Below are positions 1 to 9,095 of a stretch of DNA of 39,514 nucleotides, one piece after another. The notes below the pieces were generated by a model. The model saw nothing but the letters and a program-made list of their open reading frames with translations. It had not been told where the DNA came from and did no database searches. Each line of letters opens with the position of its first letter. The stretch's first letter is position 1. Both the position numbers and the translations under genes were made by a program. The stretch comes from Mariprofundaceae bacterium (lineage in GTDB: Bacteria; Pseudomonadota; Zetaproteobacteria; Mariprofundales; Mariprofundaceae). The DNA is taken from NCBI GenBank assembly GCA_026994965.1, contig JALWPO010000329.1:1-39514 (forward strand), given 5' to 3'.

Positions 1-1703
1 TGATGCAACGCGGTCAAACAGGCGCTGTTTTTCAGGTTGAATCTCAAGGTATGCGTGAGCTTCTTACCCAATTAAAACCAGATTGTTTTGAAGATATTAT
101 TGCCTTGGTGGCACTCTATCGACCAGGTCCTATGGAATCAGGCATGGTGGGCACTTATGTGGAGTGCAAGCATGGTCGCCAAGAGATTGTCTATCCACTG
201 CCGCAATTGGAGCCTATTCTCAAAGAAACCAATGGCGTTATTTTATATCAAGAGCAAGTGATGCAAATCGCACAGGTGTTGGGCGGTTATACTTTAGGGC
301 AAGCGGATATGTTGCGTCGTGCTATGGGCAAGAAAAAACCAGAAGAAATGGCGATTCAGCGCAAGATTTTTATGGAAGGCGCTGAAAAAAAAGGTGTTCC
401 TGCTGATAAGGCCGAGCATGTGTTTGATTTGATGGAAAAATTTGCAGGCTATGGTTTTAATAAATCACATTCGGCTGCTTATGCTTTAATCTGTTACCAA
501 ACTGCATATCTTAAAACACATTTTCCACAGGCATTTATGGCAGCAACCCTATCTTGTGATATGGGCAATTCAGATAAAATTGCAGCTTTGATTGCAGATT
601 GTAAGTCCATGGGCTTGGATGTGTACCCACCAGATGTGAATGCTTCGGATTGGGAGTTTATGCCTGAAGGTGATGGTGTGCGCTATGGTTTGGGCGCGAT
701 TAAAGGCGTGGGAGAGGCTGCAATTCGTGCTTTGGTTCAAGCAAGGCTTGAGGGCGAAAAGTTCACATCGTTTGAACAAATGGTATTTCGCATGCCTTCA
801 AAATCATTGAACAAGAGGGTTTGCGAAGCTCTGATTAAAGCGGGTGCCATGCAAACCATGATTCCGCATATGCATGCTGGTTTGGAAGGTGTTGGCAAGG
901 CACTGGATGAGGCAACTCGGCGTAGGCAAGAGCGCTTGGATAGGCAATCGGGATTATTTGGTGTTGCAGAATCATCAGAAGACGGTCGCGATTTATTCCC
1001 GTGGCTTGAGCCTTGGGATGAACATGCTTGCTTGCAGGCCGAGCGTGAAGTATTGGGCTTTTACCTAACAGGGCATCCTTTGCAAAGTTATTTGAATCAA
1101 GTATCAGGTTTGGCAGATATACATTTGGGTCAAATGGGGCATTGCATTGAAGATGCAAAAGTTGTAATTCCTATTTCGATTACTGCAATTCGGGAATATA
1201 AAACAGGGCGGGGAATGATGGCATTCGTGCAAATTGAGGATTTACATGGTCGCGCTGAGATGGTTGTGTTTTCTAAATTGTATGAGCAATGCAGGGATGT
1301 TTTGCATGCTGATGAGCCTCTACTTTTGGCAGCGAAAGTCGATACATCCAAGGAAGAACCCACATTGATTGCTGAGGCAATCACGTCTTTGGAAGAGGTG
1401 CTGCCTGAGTTGGTACAGCGGATTACGTTGAATATTGATGCCGCGCAATGCACACCACAAACCCTAGATACATTAAAAGCATTGCCTATATCCAAAGAAG
1501 TTCATGTACAATGGCGGTTTCAAGTGCGCTTGGCTAATGGCAGTATTGCCCAACTTGAATCGAGCAAGCGTGCTCCGCAATGGACTTATGCGGTGAAACG
1601 ATGCTTGCATGAACAGTTTGGTGTGGATGCAGTGGCAGTAACATGTGCATCATGGAAGCCTGTGTTGGTAGAAAACAAAAGCTTTCGTAGAAAGTCGGCT
1701 TAA
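1..1703 (+). CDS. dnaE: DNA polymerase III subunit alpha (C-terminal part, 5' truncated by window edge)
   Basis: Catalytic alpha subunit of the replicative DNA polymerase III holoenzyme. Only about the last 566 residues are present; the frame is open at the left edge, so the ATG at position 3 is an internal methionine and not the start. Visible blocks are the ALVALYRPGP segment of the polymerase core, the FAGYGFNKSHSAAYALICYQTAYLK block, a helix-hairpin-helix region, an OB-fold beginning near fragment residue 380 (VVIPISITAIREYKTGRG) and a less conserved C-terminal tail that in this family contacts the tau and beta subunits. accA follows after 15 nt, a common proteobacterial order. The identification is secure; the N-terminal PHP domain lies outside the window. 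Confidence 0.97.
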   Translation, partial: MQRGQTGAVFQVESQGMRELLTQLKPDCFEDIIALVALYRPGPMESGMVGTYVECKHGRQEIVYPLPQLEPILKETNGVILYQEQVMQIAQVLGGYTLGQADMLRRAMGKKKPEEMAIQRKIFMEGAEKKGVPADKAEHVFDLMEKFAGYGFNKSHSAAYALICYQTAYLKTHFPQAFMAATLSCDMGNSDKIAALIADCKSMGLDVYPPDVNASDWEFMPEGDGVRYGLGAIKGVGEAAIRALVQARLEGEKFTSFEQMVFRMPSKSLNKRVCEALIKAGAMQTMIPHMHAGLEGVGKALDEATRRRQERLDRQSGLFGVAESSEDGRDLFPWLEPWDEHACLQAEREVLGFYLTGHPLQSYLNQVSGLADIHLGQMGHCIEDAKVVIPISITAIREYKTGRGMMAFVQIEDLHGRAEMVVFSKLYEQCRDVLHADEPLLLAAKVDTSKEEPTLIAEAITSLEEVLPELVQRITLNIDAAQCTPQTLDTLKALPISKEVHVQWRFQVRLANGSIAQLESSKRAPQWTYAVKRCLHEQFGVDAVAVTCASWKPVLVENKSFRRKSA

Positions 1704-1718
1704 AAGAAGGAGAGAAAT

Positions 1719-2681
1719 ATGGCTCGCAGTTACCTTGAATTTGAGCGCCCCATCGCAGAGATGACAGCAAAGATTGATGAACTATCGCAAATGGATAGTC
1801 ATTCGGATGTGGATATTGCTGAAGAGGTGGTACGCTTGAACAAGAAGCGTGACCAATTGATTGAACAAATTTATAGCAAAGCAACACGTGGCCAAATTGC
1901 GCAATTGTCGCGCCACCCTGATAGACCAGACTTTTTGGATTATGTGCCACTTATTTTTGATGATTTTCAAGAATTACATGGTGATAGAGCTTTTGCCGAT
2001 GACGGTGCGATTGTGGGCGGGATTGCGCGTTTTGGTGCGCGGTCTGTGATGTTGGTTGGTCATCAAAAGGGGAAAGATACTAAAGAAAAACTTAAACGTA
2101 ATTTTGGTATGGCTAGACCAGAAGGCTATCGTAAGGCCTTGCGCTTATTCCATTTGGCTGAGCGTTTTGATATGCCCGTACTTACATTTATCAACACACC
2201 TGGAGCATGGCCTGGCATAGATGCTGAAGAGCGAGGGCAAAGTGAAGCCATTGCCCGCAATTTAATGGAATTAGCGGTGTTAAAAGTGCCTGTGATTTGT
2301 AGTATTATTGGCGAAGGTGGTTCAGGTGGGGCATTGGCGATTGGTGTTGGGGATCGGTTATATATGCAGCAATTTAGTACATATTCGGTGATTTCGCCTG
2401 AAGGCTGTGCGGCTATTTTATGGCGCGACCGCGCATTTGCAGATAAAGCGGCTGAAGCATTGAAACCAACAGTGGCTGATTTGCAAAGTTTGAATTTGAT
2501 TGATGGCATTATTCCAGAGCCCAAAGATGGGGCACATAGAGATTTGGAAGCAGCGGCAGGCATGCTCTCTGATGTGCTGGATAAAGCTTTGAATGAAGTA
2601 TTGAGTATCCCTTTACCTGAGTTGCTTGAACAGCGTGAAAAACGTTTAAGAAACTTGGGTGTTTTTACTGAGGAAACGTAA
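1719..2681 (+). CDS. accA: acetyl-CoA carboxylase carboxyltransferase subunit alpha
   Basis: Alpha subunit of the acetyl-CoA carboxylase carboxyltransferase. With AccD it moves the carboxyl group from biotin-AccB to acetyl-CoA, giving malonyl-CoA for fatty acid synthesis in the cytoplasm. The 320 aa length is normal for the family. The N-terminus ([11 protein letters not shown]) is followed by the crotonase-type core with the [15 protein letters not shown] block, the [10 protein letters not shown] block and the glycine-rich [17 protein letters not shown] oxyanion-hole segment. The ATG is preceded by an AGAAGGAG-like ribosome binding site. It lies 15 nt after dnaE and is probably co-transcribed with it. 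The accD and accBC partners are not in the window. Confidence 0.97.
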   Translation: MARSYLEFERPIAEMTAKIDELSQMDSHSDVDIAEEVVRLNKKRDQLIEQIYSKATRGQIAQLSRHPDRPDFLDYVPLIFDDFQELHGDRAFADDGAIVGGIARFGARSVMLVGHQKGKDTKEKLKRNFGMARPEGYRKALRLFHLAERFDMPVLTFINTPGAWPGIDAEERGQSEAIARNLMELAVLKVPVICSIIGEGGSGGALAIGVGDRLYMQQFSTYSVISPEGCAAILWRDRAFADKAAEALKPTVADLQSLNLIDGIIPEPKDGAHRDLEAAAGMLSDVLDKALNEVLSIPLPELLEQREKRLRNLGVFTEET

Positions 2682-2774
2682 ACATATTTCATGCCGTATA
2701 TAGAGCAGATGACACTTGTTGTTTTGCAGTGTGTGCGTATGCTTCGCCGCCCGCAGAGTGGTGACTCTGTGCTT

Positions 2775-2864
2775 GGAGAGATGTCTGAGCGGTCGAAGGA
2801 GCACGCCTGGAAAGCGTGTGTACGTGTAAGCGTACCGAGGGTTCGAATCCCTCTCTCTCCGCCA
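2775..2864 (+). tRNA. tRNA-Ser(GGA)
   Basis: The 7-bp acceptor stem GGAGAGA/TCTCTCC is followed by discriminator G and an encoded CCA. The anticodon loop CTGGAAA on a CACGC/GCGTG stem gives anticodon GGA (serine, UCC/UCU codons). The long variable arm is typical of class II tRNA-Ser. A small hairpin (CAGAGT-GGTG-ACTCTG, 2754-2769) ends five bases upstream of the acceptor and may be a leader or processing element. Confidence 0.97.
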
Positions 2865-2912
2865 TATTTGGTTTTAAGGTTAAGGTGATGCTTTTCTCCC
2901 TTAACATAACAG

Positions 2913-3027
2913 TTGCTGATCGGGTTGGGCTCCGCACGGTGGATGCTTGTGAACCCCGTCAGGTCCGGAAGGAAGCAGCGGCAGCAGGTTATTTGCGCGT
3001 TGCGGTTCTGTCTGGCTCGATCAGCTC
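2913..3027 (+). ncRNA. ffs: signal recognition particle RNA, small bacterial (4.5S) type
   Basis: RNA component of the signal recognition particle, which pairs with Ffh to target nascent membrane proteins. The conserved apical domain CAGGTCCGGAAGGAAGCAGC is present, with the GGAA tetraloop at 2967-2970 closed by TCC/GGA. The terminal helix pairs GCTGATCG (2915-2922) with CGATCAGC (3018-3025), giving a hairpin of about 111 nt. A run of T residues directly after it (3026-3032) makes the terminal helix look like an intrinsic terminator. Exact 5' and 3' ends are estimates. It lies between tRNA-Ser and lptF. Confidence 0.95.
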
Positions 3028-3069
3028 TTTTTCTTGGCGATATATGTTTGAAGCATCTTGCTGCTCTAT

Positions 3070-4179
3070 ATGTTATTAGATCGCTATATTTTACGCCTTT
3101 GGGCAGCGCCATTTGTTGGCATGTTGTTTATTGTTACAGGTGTGCTTTTATTGGGTCGAATACTTAAATTGCTGGCTTTATTTGCAGATAAGGGCGTGGA
3201 CTGGGGCATTATGGTTACCATGCTTATGGCGATATTACCTTATTTTCTAGTATTAACCGTGCCGATGGCATTTTTCTTTGCCATGCAATCCATGATTATC
3301 AAATTATACCAAAACAGTGAAATGGATGCACTTCGTGCAGCTGGATTATCATATATGCGTATATTTCGGGTGTTATTTATGATGGCTATTGTGCTCTGGT
3401 TAGCATTGACATACACAGCCATGGAATGGATGCCACAGGGGCAAAAAGCATTTCAATCGCTATTGATGGCAGTTCAAAAAGTAAAGCCAGCACCAGGGTT
3501 TGAGCCCTTACGTTTTAGTGAAGATTTGGATGATTTTACGGTGTACGTGGAAGGTAAAGATGAGCAAGGGGTGTTTCATGGCTTTATGCTAGAGGATGCG
3601 CGTTCACCCGTTTCTGTAGTTTATTTGGCAGAAACAGCAAAATTGGAGCGTGTAGGGAGTGAATTACGCTTCACCCTTTTTCATGGTACGCGCTTGGAAG
3701 GCGATGGAAGTAGCCTTCGCTCTTTAGCATTTGATAGGTATCAAATTGCGATGAATTTAGGTGAGTTAGGTTTATTAAAAGTGCCTGTTTGGGGTAATCG
3801 TGTGTTTGAGATGCAAGCGCAAGAGCTGTGGAAGTTGGTCAAAGAAACACATCGCCCTGATGCGGTGGCTGAGTGGCATAGACGCTTGATTACACCCATG
3901 TCGATATTGGTGCTTATATTATTTTGTTTGCCTTTATCACATATGTCAAAGCGCTCCAATAAGGCAGGCGTGTATATTTCTGGGGTTGGTCTTATTTTAT
4001 TGATATACAACCTTAATATTGTGTTGTATCAGCAGGTAGCAAACGGTTTACTACCTTGGTGGTCCATGTGGTTCGGGGAAGTGGTTTTATTACTTCTTGG
4101 TTCTTTTTTCTTTTGGAAAGTTAGTCAGGATAAAGTATTTAGATTCTCAAGCATGATTGATAAGCTCAAGTTGTCTTAG
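3070..4179 (+). CDS. lptF: LPS export ABC transporter permease (LptF/LptG family, LptF-like)
   Basis: Inner-membrane permease of the YjgP/YjgQ family. LptF and LptG form the LptB2FG transporter that extracts lipopolysaccharide from the inner membrane and passes it to the Lpt bridge. The 369 aa protein starts MLLDRYILRLWAAPFVG. It has three N-terminal hydrophobic helices (to about residue 115), a periplasmic beta-rich domain in the middle and three C-terminal helices from about residue 275. The start is taken at ATG 3070; an in-frame TTG lies at 3058, and neither has a strong ribosome binding site. There is no lptG next to it: the next gene is convergent and shares the stop region (TCTTAGA at 4175-4180). 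LptF rather than LptG is a best guess from the N-terminus and context. Confidence 0.88.
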   Translation: MLLDRYILRLWAAPFVGMLFIVTGVLLLGRILKLLALFADKGVDWGIMVTMLMAILPYFLVLTVPMAFFFAMQSMIIKLYQNSEMDALRAAGLSYMRIFRVLFMMAIVLWLALTYTAMEWMPQGQKAFQSLLMAVQKVKPAPGFEPLRFSEDLDDFTVYVEGKDEQGVFHGFMLEDARSPVSVVYLAETAKLERVGSELRFTLFHGTRLEGDGSSLRSLAFDRYQIAMNLGELGLLKVPVWGNRVFEMQAQELWKLVKETHRPDAVAEWHRRLITPMSILVLILFCLPLSHMSKRSNKAGVYISGVGLILLIYNLNIVLYQQVANGLLPWWSMWFGEVVLLLLGSFFFWKVSQDKVFRFSSMIDKLKLS

Positions 4180-4943
4180 AGGTTTGGTTTGTCATCGTAT
4201 TGCATCGTTTTTGCATAGCGATAAAAAGTGCCTTCAAAGTTTGAGAGAGCCAAAACAAAACCTGCCCAACCATCAAGAAAGCCAAGTTTAAGAAAATAGA
4301 TGCGTATAAATGCCCATATGCCATGTAATAAAGCGAGAAAAATGGAAGTTTTTTTGCCTTCACGTTGTAATTTCTTTGCCCCCAATGAGGAATAACGCTG
4401 CATTTTGTGCACGACTTGCTCAAGATTCATAAATGGAATTTGCCAAATATCTTCTTTGAGGTATGCAATTTTGCCATGAACGGTATGGGTCTCATGTACT
4501 TCTGATGCGGAGTCAAAGGTAAGTGCCCCTTTTTTAAATAACTGTGGTTGTCGATAATCAGGGTACCAACCACAATGCTTTATCCAGCGACCCATAAACC
4601 AATTTCTTCTGGGAATATAATAGGCATCAGCTTGTGGGTTTTGTACGGTAGCTTTGATTTCTTTTTCTGATTCAGATGTGCAACGCTCATCAGCATCCAA
4701 ACTCAATATCCAATCGTGTGTGCAGGCAGCAATGGCATCATTGCGAATTTGTCCGAAGGTTTTGAAAGGAATTTGTACGACGGTTGCACCCAGTTGTTCA
4801 GCGATTTCAATGGTGCCGTCAGTGCTATTCGAATCGGCCACAATAATTTCATCTGCCCATAACACGCTTTTGATAGCATCTTCAATTTTGTCAGCTTCAT
4901 TGAATGTCATGATATATGCAGATATTTTAGTGCTTGGGTTCAT
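4176..4943 (-). CDS. family 2 glycosyltransferase, WaaE/KdtX-like LPS core transferase
   Basis: Cytoplasmic GT-A fold glycosyltransferase, 255 aa. The N-terminus ISAYIMTFNEADKIEDAI, the nucleotide-binding ADSNSTDGT (about residues 36-44) and the metal-binding LSLDADE (about 80-86) are typical of family 2. The overall pattern (GQIRNDAIAACTHDWILSLDADE, then YYIPRRNWFMGRWIKHCGWYPDYR) matches the WaaE/KdtX subgroup, which adds a glucose to inner-core heptose in enterobacteria. It is last in the minus-strand envelope locus, separated from the ligase gene by about 100 nt, and has an AGGAT-type ribosome binding site. Its TAA stop overlaps the lptF stop on the other strand. The sugar transferred cannot be read from sequence. 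Confidence 0.87.
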   Translation of the reverse strand: MNPSTKISAYIMTFNEADKIEDAIKSVLWADEIIVADSNSTDGTIEIAEQLGATVVQIPFKTFGQIRNDAIAACTHDWILSLDADERCTSESEKEIKATVQNPQADAYYIPRRNWFMGRWIKHCGWYPDYRQPQLFKKGALTFDSASEVHETHTVHGKIAYLKEDIWQIPFMNLEQVVHKMQRYSSLGAKKLQREGKKTSIFLALLHGIWAFIRIYFLKLGFLDGWAGFVLALSNFEGTFYRYAKTMQYDDKPNL

Positions 4944-5046
4944 ATTTTATCCTATCCGTCGAAAGCTTATCTATAAGGCATATCATCATATTTATGTACC
5001 AAATGGCAATGAGTATCATAAGGTGGTGAATGAAGAAGTCGTGTTT

Positions 5047-6279
5047 TTATGTATTTTCTGTGCTCTTTTGGGCTGCTAAGGCAGCGAGTCCAATGGATAA
5101 AAATACCGCTGTATATACACTGGCATGATACTCTTCTATTGCTTGAGAGCTTAGCCCATGCACAGATAAAGCGATGCCTGATAAAGCAATAAGAAGGTGA
5201 TGGGGCTGTTGCCAATTAACTTTCCATCCCATGCGAATCCAAGACCCTAAAAAAAGAAGTAGAGTGATAAGTCCAAGAGGTCCCCAGCGTGTAAGTTCCA
5301 TAATGTAAATATTGTGAGGAACGGCAAATGAAGTGTCTCCGCCTAAATTTAAATTCGGATGCTGCATTATAATTTTATGAGAGATACTAGGAAAGCCGCC
5401 TGTACCAATACCTATCCATGGGGATTGCTTCCATGCTTGCCATGAAATATACCACATAGAAATTCGAATTTCGGCATGTTTTAGGTCACCTTGAGAAAAG
5501 GATTGTAAGCTATCGAATGTTGATTCCATTCTATTCTTTGCGGGACCACTTATGATTGTGATGATTGTAATGATGCTGATTAAAGTTATGCCAAGTAACC
5601 ATTTCATGTTTAAATGTCGAAGGCATAATTTCCAAGCCATGATTACTATGAGAGAAAGGGTGACAAGGTAGCCGCTGCGCCCTTGAACAATAAAAACCAT
5701 TGATATGGCTAGTAAAGCAAGCCCCCATAATAGATAGCGTTTTTTATTTTTTATGAACCAACCTGTATGTACAAGCCAAGCTGCCCAAATACCATATACA
5801 AGCCCAAAGCTGATATGACCAATAAGCCCAGCGGGGTCTTGTGCAGATGATCCGCCAGGGGCTTGAACTGGTAATGGCATGCCAATAAATTGAAGTACGC
5901 ACAGAATCAGGTGCAAAACAAGCCCCAGTGAAATACTAATAAGCATACGGTTTAACCACACCTTTTCTATGCATATGGAGATAAACAATGGGATTATAAG
6001 CCATGACCATTGTTTGCTTAAAACAATAAGCCCACGATGAATATCAGGGCTCCAAGTTAAGCCAATCATCATTAGCGCGATATATATCATCCAAATGATA
6101 GTGAGTGGCTTTGCGTGTTGCCAAAGAAGCGACGCTCCTTTTTGCCAGCAACCCGATATAAACCCTGATACTAAAGCCACACCAAAGAGTATATTGCTTG
6201 CAGCAATAGAAAAAGGAATGAGTACCATAGCAGTGCAAAGCAGGTAGGCAGTAAGCGTATGGAGGTCTAATTTTTTCAT
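5047..6279 (-). CDS. O-antigen ligase-like polytopic membrane protein (Wzy_C family)
   Basis: Inner-membrane protein of 410 aa with about ten or more hydrophobic helices. The long periplasmic loop contains the ISMWYISWQAWKQSPWIGIGTGGFP block typical of O-antigen ligase/polymerase (Wzy_C) proteins, and the VQGRSGYLVTL helix is also characteristic. Such proteins transfer undecaprenyl-linked glycans to lipid A core (WaaL) or polymerise repeat units (Wzy). The ATG at 6279 is preferred because it gives an ATGA overlap with the upstream methyltransferase and a normal hydrophobic N-terminus; a longer open frame to 6363 would overlap that gene by 88 nt. Ligase and polymerase cannot be told apart reliably by sequence; the LPS-core context favours a ligase. 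Confidence 0.82.
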   Translation of the reverse strand: MKKLDLHTLTAYLLCTAMVLIPFSIAASNILFGVALVSGFISGCWQKGASLLWQHAKPLTIIWMIYIALMMIGLTWSPDIHRGLIVLSKQWSWLIIPLFISICIEKVWLNRMLISISLGLVLHLILCVLQFIGMPLPVQAPGGSSAQDPAGLIGHISFGLVYGIWAAWLVHTGWFIKNKKRYLLWGLALLAISMVFIVQGRSGYLVTLSLIVIMAWKLCLRHLNMKWLLGITLISIITIITIISGPAKNRMESTFDSLQSFSQGDLKHAEIRISMWYISWQAWKQSPWIGIGTGGFPSISHKIIMQHPNLNLGGDTSFAVPHNIYIMELTRWGPLGLITLLLFLGSWIRMGWKVNWQQPHHLLIALSGIALSVHGLSSQAIEEYHASVYTAVFLSIGLAALAAQKSTENT

Positions 6280-7139
6280 TGCAGTTCGTTGTTTTTTTGA
6301 TTTGAAGGTGCTTGCTCGTTTTGATTGGGTAAACGATAAACCGCATATATACCTTTGCGCCAATGTTTAATCACATCTCTAAAGCGAGCAACAAGTATGG
6401 CGACTTTACCTCGCTTTTTTGTATTGCACGATGAATAGTAGTCAATTTCTTCTACGGTGAGATTAAAAAAGTCGGCAATATCCATCAGGTCTTCACGGCT
6501 ATATTCATGGTTATGCCTATCATAATAGGGAATACCTTCAATGGTTTCAGGCACTTGCTCTAAATAATGTTTTTTAAACTCCCAATGCACACTCTTGCCT
6601 CGAATAAGGCGGGATACATTACGGAAGCAGCTGATATTTGGAGCATCAATGATTAAAATGCCATTTGGGCGAAGGATTCGTATCAATTCCTGAAGTGGAT
6701 GCAATGGGCTAAATGTGAAATGTTCTATGGTTTGCGATAAAATAATGGCATCAAAACTATTGTCTGGAAATGGTGCTTCATGTGCTTCTAAATGCCATTG
6801 GAAATAGGGAATGGATTCTTTTTTGAAGATTTCTAGACCTTGATGTAAATCAGATGCAACAGCATTAAAGCCTGCATCTTTTAACGCTAAAGATAATACA
6901 CCATGCCCTGAACCAGCATCAAGAATCTTTGCTTGATGAGGAAGATATTTTTTGGATAATGAGACAAGCATAGCGAATCTGTATGCACTGCCATGGAAAT
7001 ATTCATCCAAAGCACGTAGAGAATCTTCATCTGCTTGTTCCCAAGAGTGAGAGCGTTGCGATGGTGAGTTTTCTAAGAAGTGTTTTTTGCAACGCTTCCA
7101 AACATGATGAACAAGTTTTTCTGATTCTCTAATAGTCAC
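6276..7139 (-). CDS. class I SAM-dependent methyltransferase
   Basis: 287 aa methyltransferase. The SAM-binding motif I LDAGSGHGVLSLAL lies near residues 71-84, followed by the acidic end of strand 2 (VASDLHQG), the SFDAIILSQTIEHF segment and the post-motif LRPNGILIIDAPN. This is the Methyltransf_11/23 pattern found in many polysaccharide clusters. The start is a GTG at 7139 with an AAGGAG ribosome binding site. An ATG four bases upstream is out of frame and reaches a stop after four codons. The 3' end overlaps the ligase start by four bases (ATGA), suggesting translational coupling. It probably methylates a sugar or glycolipid of the core/O-chain, but the substrate is unknown. Confidence 0.85.
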   Translation of the reverse strand: MTIRESEKLVHHVWKRCKKHFLENSPSQRSHSWEQADEDSLRALDEYFHGSAYRFAMLVSLSKKYLPHQAKILDAGSGHGVLSLALKDAGFNAVASDLHQGLEIFKKESIPYFQWHLEAHEAPFPDNSFDAIILSQTIEHFTFSPLHPLQELIRILRPNGILIIDAPNISCFRNVSRLIRGKSVHWEFKKHYLEQVPETIEGIPYYDRHNHEYSREDLMDIADFFNLTVEEIDYYSSCNTKKRGKVAILVARFRDVIKHWRKGIYAVYRLPNQNEQAPSNQKNNELQ

Positions 7140-7219
7140 CCATATTCTCCTTAGCGCGAGGTCTGAAAGCTATGTAGTGGTATGTCATTGGTCTAGCTAT
7201 CTATCATATTTTAACATGC

Positions 7220-8281
7220 TTAACACGATATTTTTTCATATACTTTTTCATATGCCAAAGCTGTATCTTGCCAGCTATGTTTGTAATCAGCATGAAATTC
7301 TTCTTGCATAAGCCATAAATTAACTTGCTCTGCCCATGCTATTGCTGGGCTATGCAGTGCTAAAGTGCTACCCAGACTTTCAGTGACTTCGCTTGCAGCA
7401 CCACACACATCAGAGATAACCACGGGTACATCCGCACTTAGCGCCTCGGTAATCACCATACCGTATGGCTCATTGCTTGCAGGATGAAGCAATACGTCCA
7501 ATTGGGCGTAGAATTGTGACACATCAATGCTGCCTAACAGCTCAAATTGAAAAGAAACATGTTTAAATAAGTGGGCGATATCTTCTTGATTAGCACCAGC
7601 GACCAAAAAATGAAGGTTTGGACGTGTTTGGTGCAGTGATTCAACAATTTGAACCGCTTTCTCCAGCCCTTTGCGCTTCCATTCTTTGCCAATAAAACCA
7701 ATCACACCTGCATCTTGGGCAATGGTATGTTGTATACGTTTCTTCAGTGGGCTAACCCCTGGAATAATGGGCGCGGTCAGTTTGTGCTTAATACTTGGGT
7801 AATACATGGATAAGGCTTCAGCAATTTGCATTGAATTGGGGACAATTGCCTGCACTTGTGGAGCGCATAGCTCACGCTTCTCTAACCACAAGTTCATATA
7901 CATACGCAAAGAAAGCCTTTTCCACCATGGTAGATTGCGAACTATGGCGAATGGTGGACCATGAAAGGTGGTGATATGATGATTGGCAGTGCGTTCATGG
8001 CTATGAATAATCATTTCAGGCGTTTGCTGTTGTGTAAGCCATTGCTGAACATGCTTTGAAAAACGCATATGTGCTAACCAGCGTGGTTTGGGGTGAACCG
8101 CGCCTAATTCATGGATTTGTACATCTGCGAGTGGTTCCTCGCACAGGTTAACTTCGCATAGTATGTGCACTTGATGCCCCAGTTTTGCCAACTCATGGGA
8201 AAGCTCCCAAACATAGCGTTCCATGCCACCCACAGGACCAAAGCGACGGCAAACTTGAACGATATTTAGCGGTTTAGGCAT
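7220..8281 (-). CDS. family 4 (GT-B) glycosyltransferase
   Basis: 353 aa retaining GT-B glycosyltransferase. The N-terminus IVQVCRRFGPVGGMERYVWEL carries the GG-hinge acceptor-binding segment. A second Rossmann domain begins near GVIGFIGKEWKRKGLEKAV and carries the nucleotide-sugar EPYGMVITEALSADVPV motif (EX7E-type) near the C-terminus. ATG 8281 is chosen because it starts directly before the conserved strand and overlaps the upstream GT2 gene by only 8 nt; a frame opening at 8362 would add 27 residues unlike the family. It resembles WaaG-type LPS core glucosyltransferases in layout, but the specificity is not determined. Confidence 0.86.
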   Translation of the reverse strand: MPKPLNIVQVCRRFGPVGGMERYVWELSHELAKLGHQVHILCEVNLCEEPLADVQIHELGAVHPKPRWLAHMRFSKHVQQWLTQQQTPEMIIHSHERTANHHITTFHGPPFAIVRNLPWWKRLSLRMYMNLWLEKRELCAPQVQAIVPNSMQIAEALSMYYPSIKHKLTAPIIPGVSPLKKRIQHTIAQDAGVIGFIGKEWKRKGLEKAVQIVESLHQTRPNLHFLVAGANQEDIAHLFKHVSFQFELLGSIDVSQFYAQLDVLLHPASNEPYGMVITEALSADVPVVISDVCGAASEVTESLGSTLALHSPAIAWAEQVNLWLMQEEFHADYKHSWQDTALAYEKVYEKISC

Positions 8282-9092
8282 GGTCTTTACTTGCCCCCAG
8301 TTGCTTGATGCCCTTGATAGCTTGGACTCTTTTTTTATCCAAACATGATGCAAGTAGGTCATTATTCTTTTCTAAATGTTGACGGGTATTTTCTTGATGC
8401 CAAAGATGTAATACAGGCGTGCCACGCAAGTTTCGGCGTTTGATGCCGCTATGAAACAAACGTGCAACCAAATCAGAATCTTCACGTCCCCAGCCTTCAA
8501 AGCTTTCATCAAAGCCATTGATATGGATAAGGTCAGATGTATGGCATGATAAATGGCAACCATGAATACCTGATAACCTTTGATTAGGAGGGGATAGGTG
8601 GGGAGGTATAATCAAAGGCATCATACGATTGATATTACCTTTCATATTGTGCTTAAACCAAGAAGAAACACGATTTTTAGGTATTTTCCCTGTGGCACAT
8701 AGTTGTTTTGTCCAGTTGGGGGATAATAAAATACGACTGCCACTAATCAGGGTGTTGGGTTGTGCAAATTTGCGGTGCGTGGCAATCATATGCGATAGAG
8801 GGATACAATCACCATCAGTGAGTATGGTATAAGGCTCACTAATATGTTGAAGGGCAATATTATGGATTCGTGCTTTTCGAAAACCTTGGTCTTCATGCCA
8901 TAGATATTCAATAGATACGGGCAATATTTTGCTGTATTGTTCTATGAGTTCACGTGTTTCTTCTGTGGAACCATCATCTGCAATATAAATTTTAAAGTGT
9001 TGATCACTTTGTTGGCGATAGCCATCCAGAACCAAGCGTAAAAATTTTGGATTATTATATGTAGAAATAACAATAGCAATATTTGATGTCAT
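8274..9092 (-). CDS. family 2 glycosyltransferase with galactosyltransferase-like C-terminal segment
   Basis: 272 aa GT-A enzyme. IAIVISTYNNPKFL opens the fold, IADDGSTEE (about residues 37-45) is the nucleotide-binding site and LTDGDCIP (about 91-98) is the DXD-type metal site. The FEGWGREDSDLVAR block near residue 200 is the acceptor-site signature of the Glyco_transf_7C/chondroitin-polymerase-like group. It begins 3 nt after the upstream methyltransferase stop and overlaps the downstream GT4 gene, so the three genes look like one transcription unit. It probably adds an outer-core or repeat-unit sugar; donor and acceptor are unknown. Confidence 0.87.
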   Translation of the reverse strand: MTSNIAIVISTYNNPKFLRLVLDGYRQQSDQHFKIYIADDGSTEETRELIEQYSKILPVSIEYLWHEDQGFRKARIHNIALQHISEPYTILTDGDCIPLSHMIATHRKFAQPNTLISGSRILLSPNWTKQLCATGKIPKNRVSSWFKHNMKGNINRMMPLIIPPHLSPPNQRLSGIHGCHLSCHTSDLIHINGFDESFEGWGREDSDLVARLFHSGIKRRNLRGTPVLHLWHQENTRQHLEKNNDLLASCLDKKRVQAIKGIKQLGASKDHA

Positions 9093-9095
9093 ATC

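Noticed and set aside
2126-3112. Long minus-strand open frame covering the end of accA, tRNA-Ser and ffs
   Set aside because: It is antisense to a certain gene and to two structured RNAs. The part opposite tRNA-Ser (EREGFEPSVRLHVH-like) is a well-known spurious translation of tRNA antisense strands.
7137-7143. ATG at 7143 as start of the methyltransferase gene
   Set aside because: It is in another frame and meets a stop after four codons; the GTG at 7139 is in frame and correctly spaced from AAGGAG.
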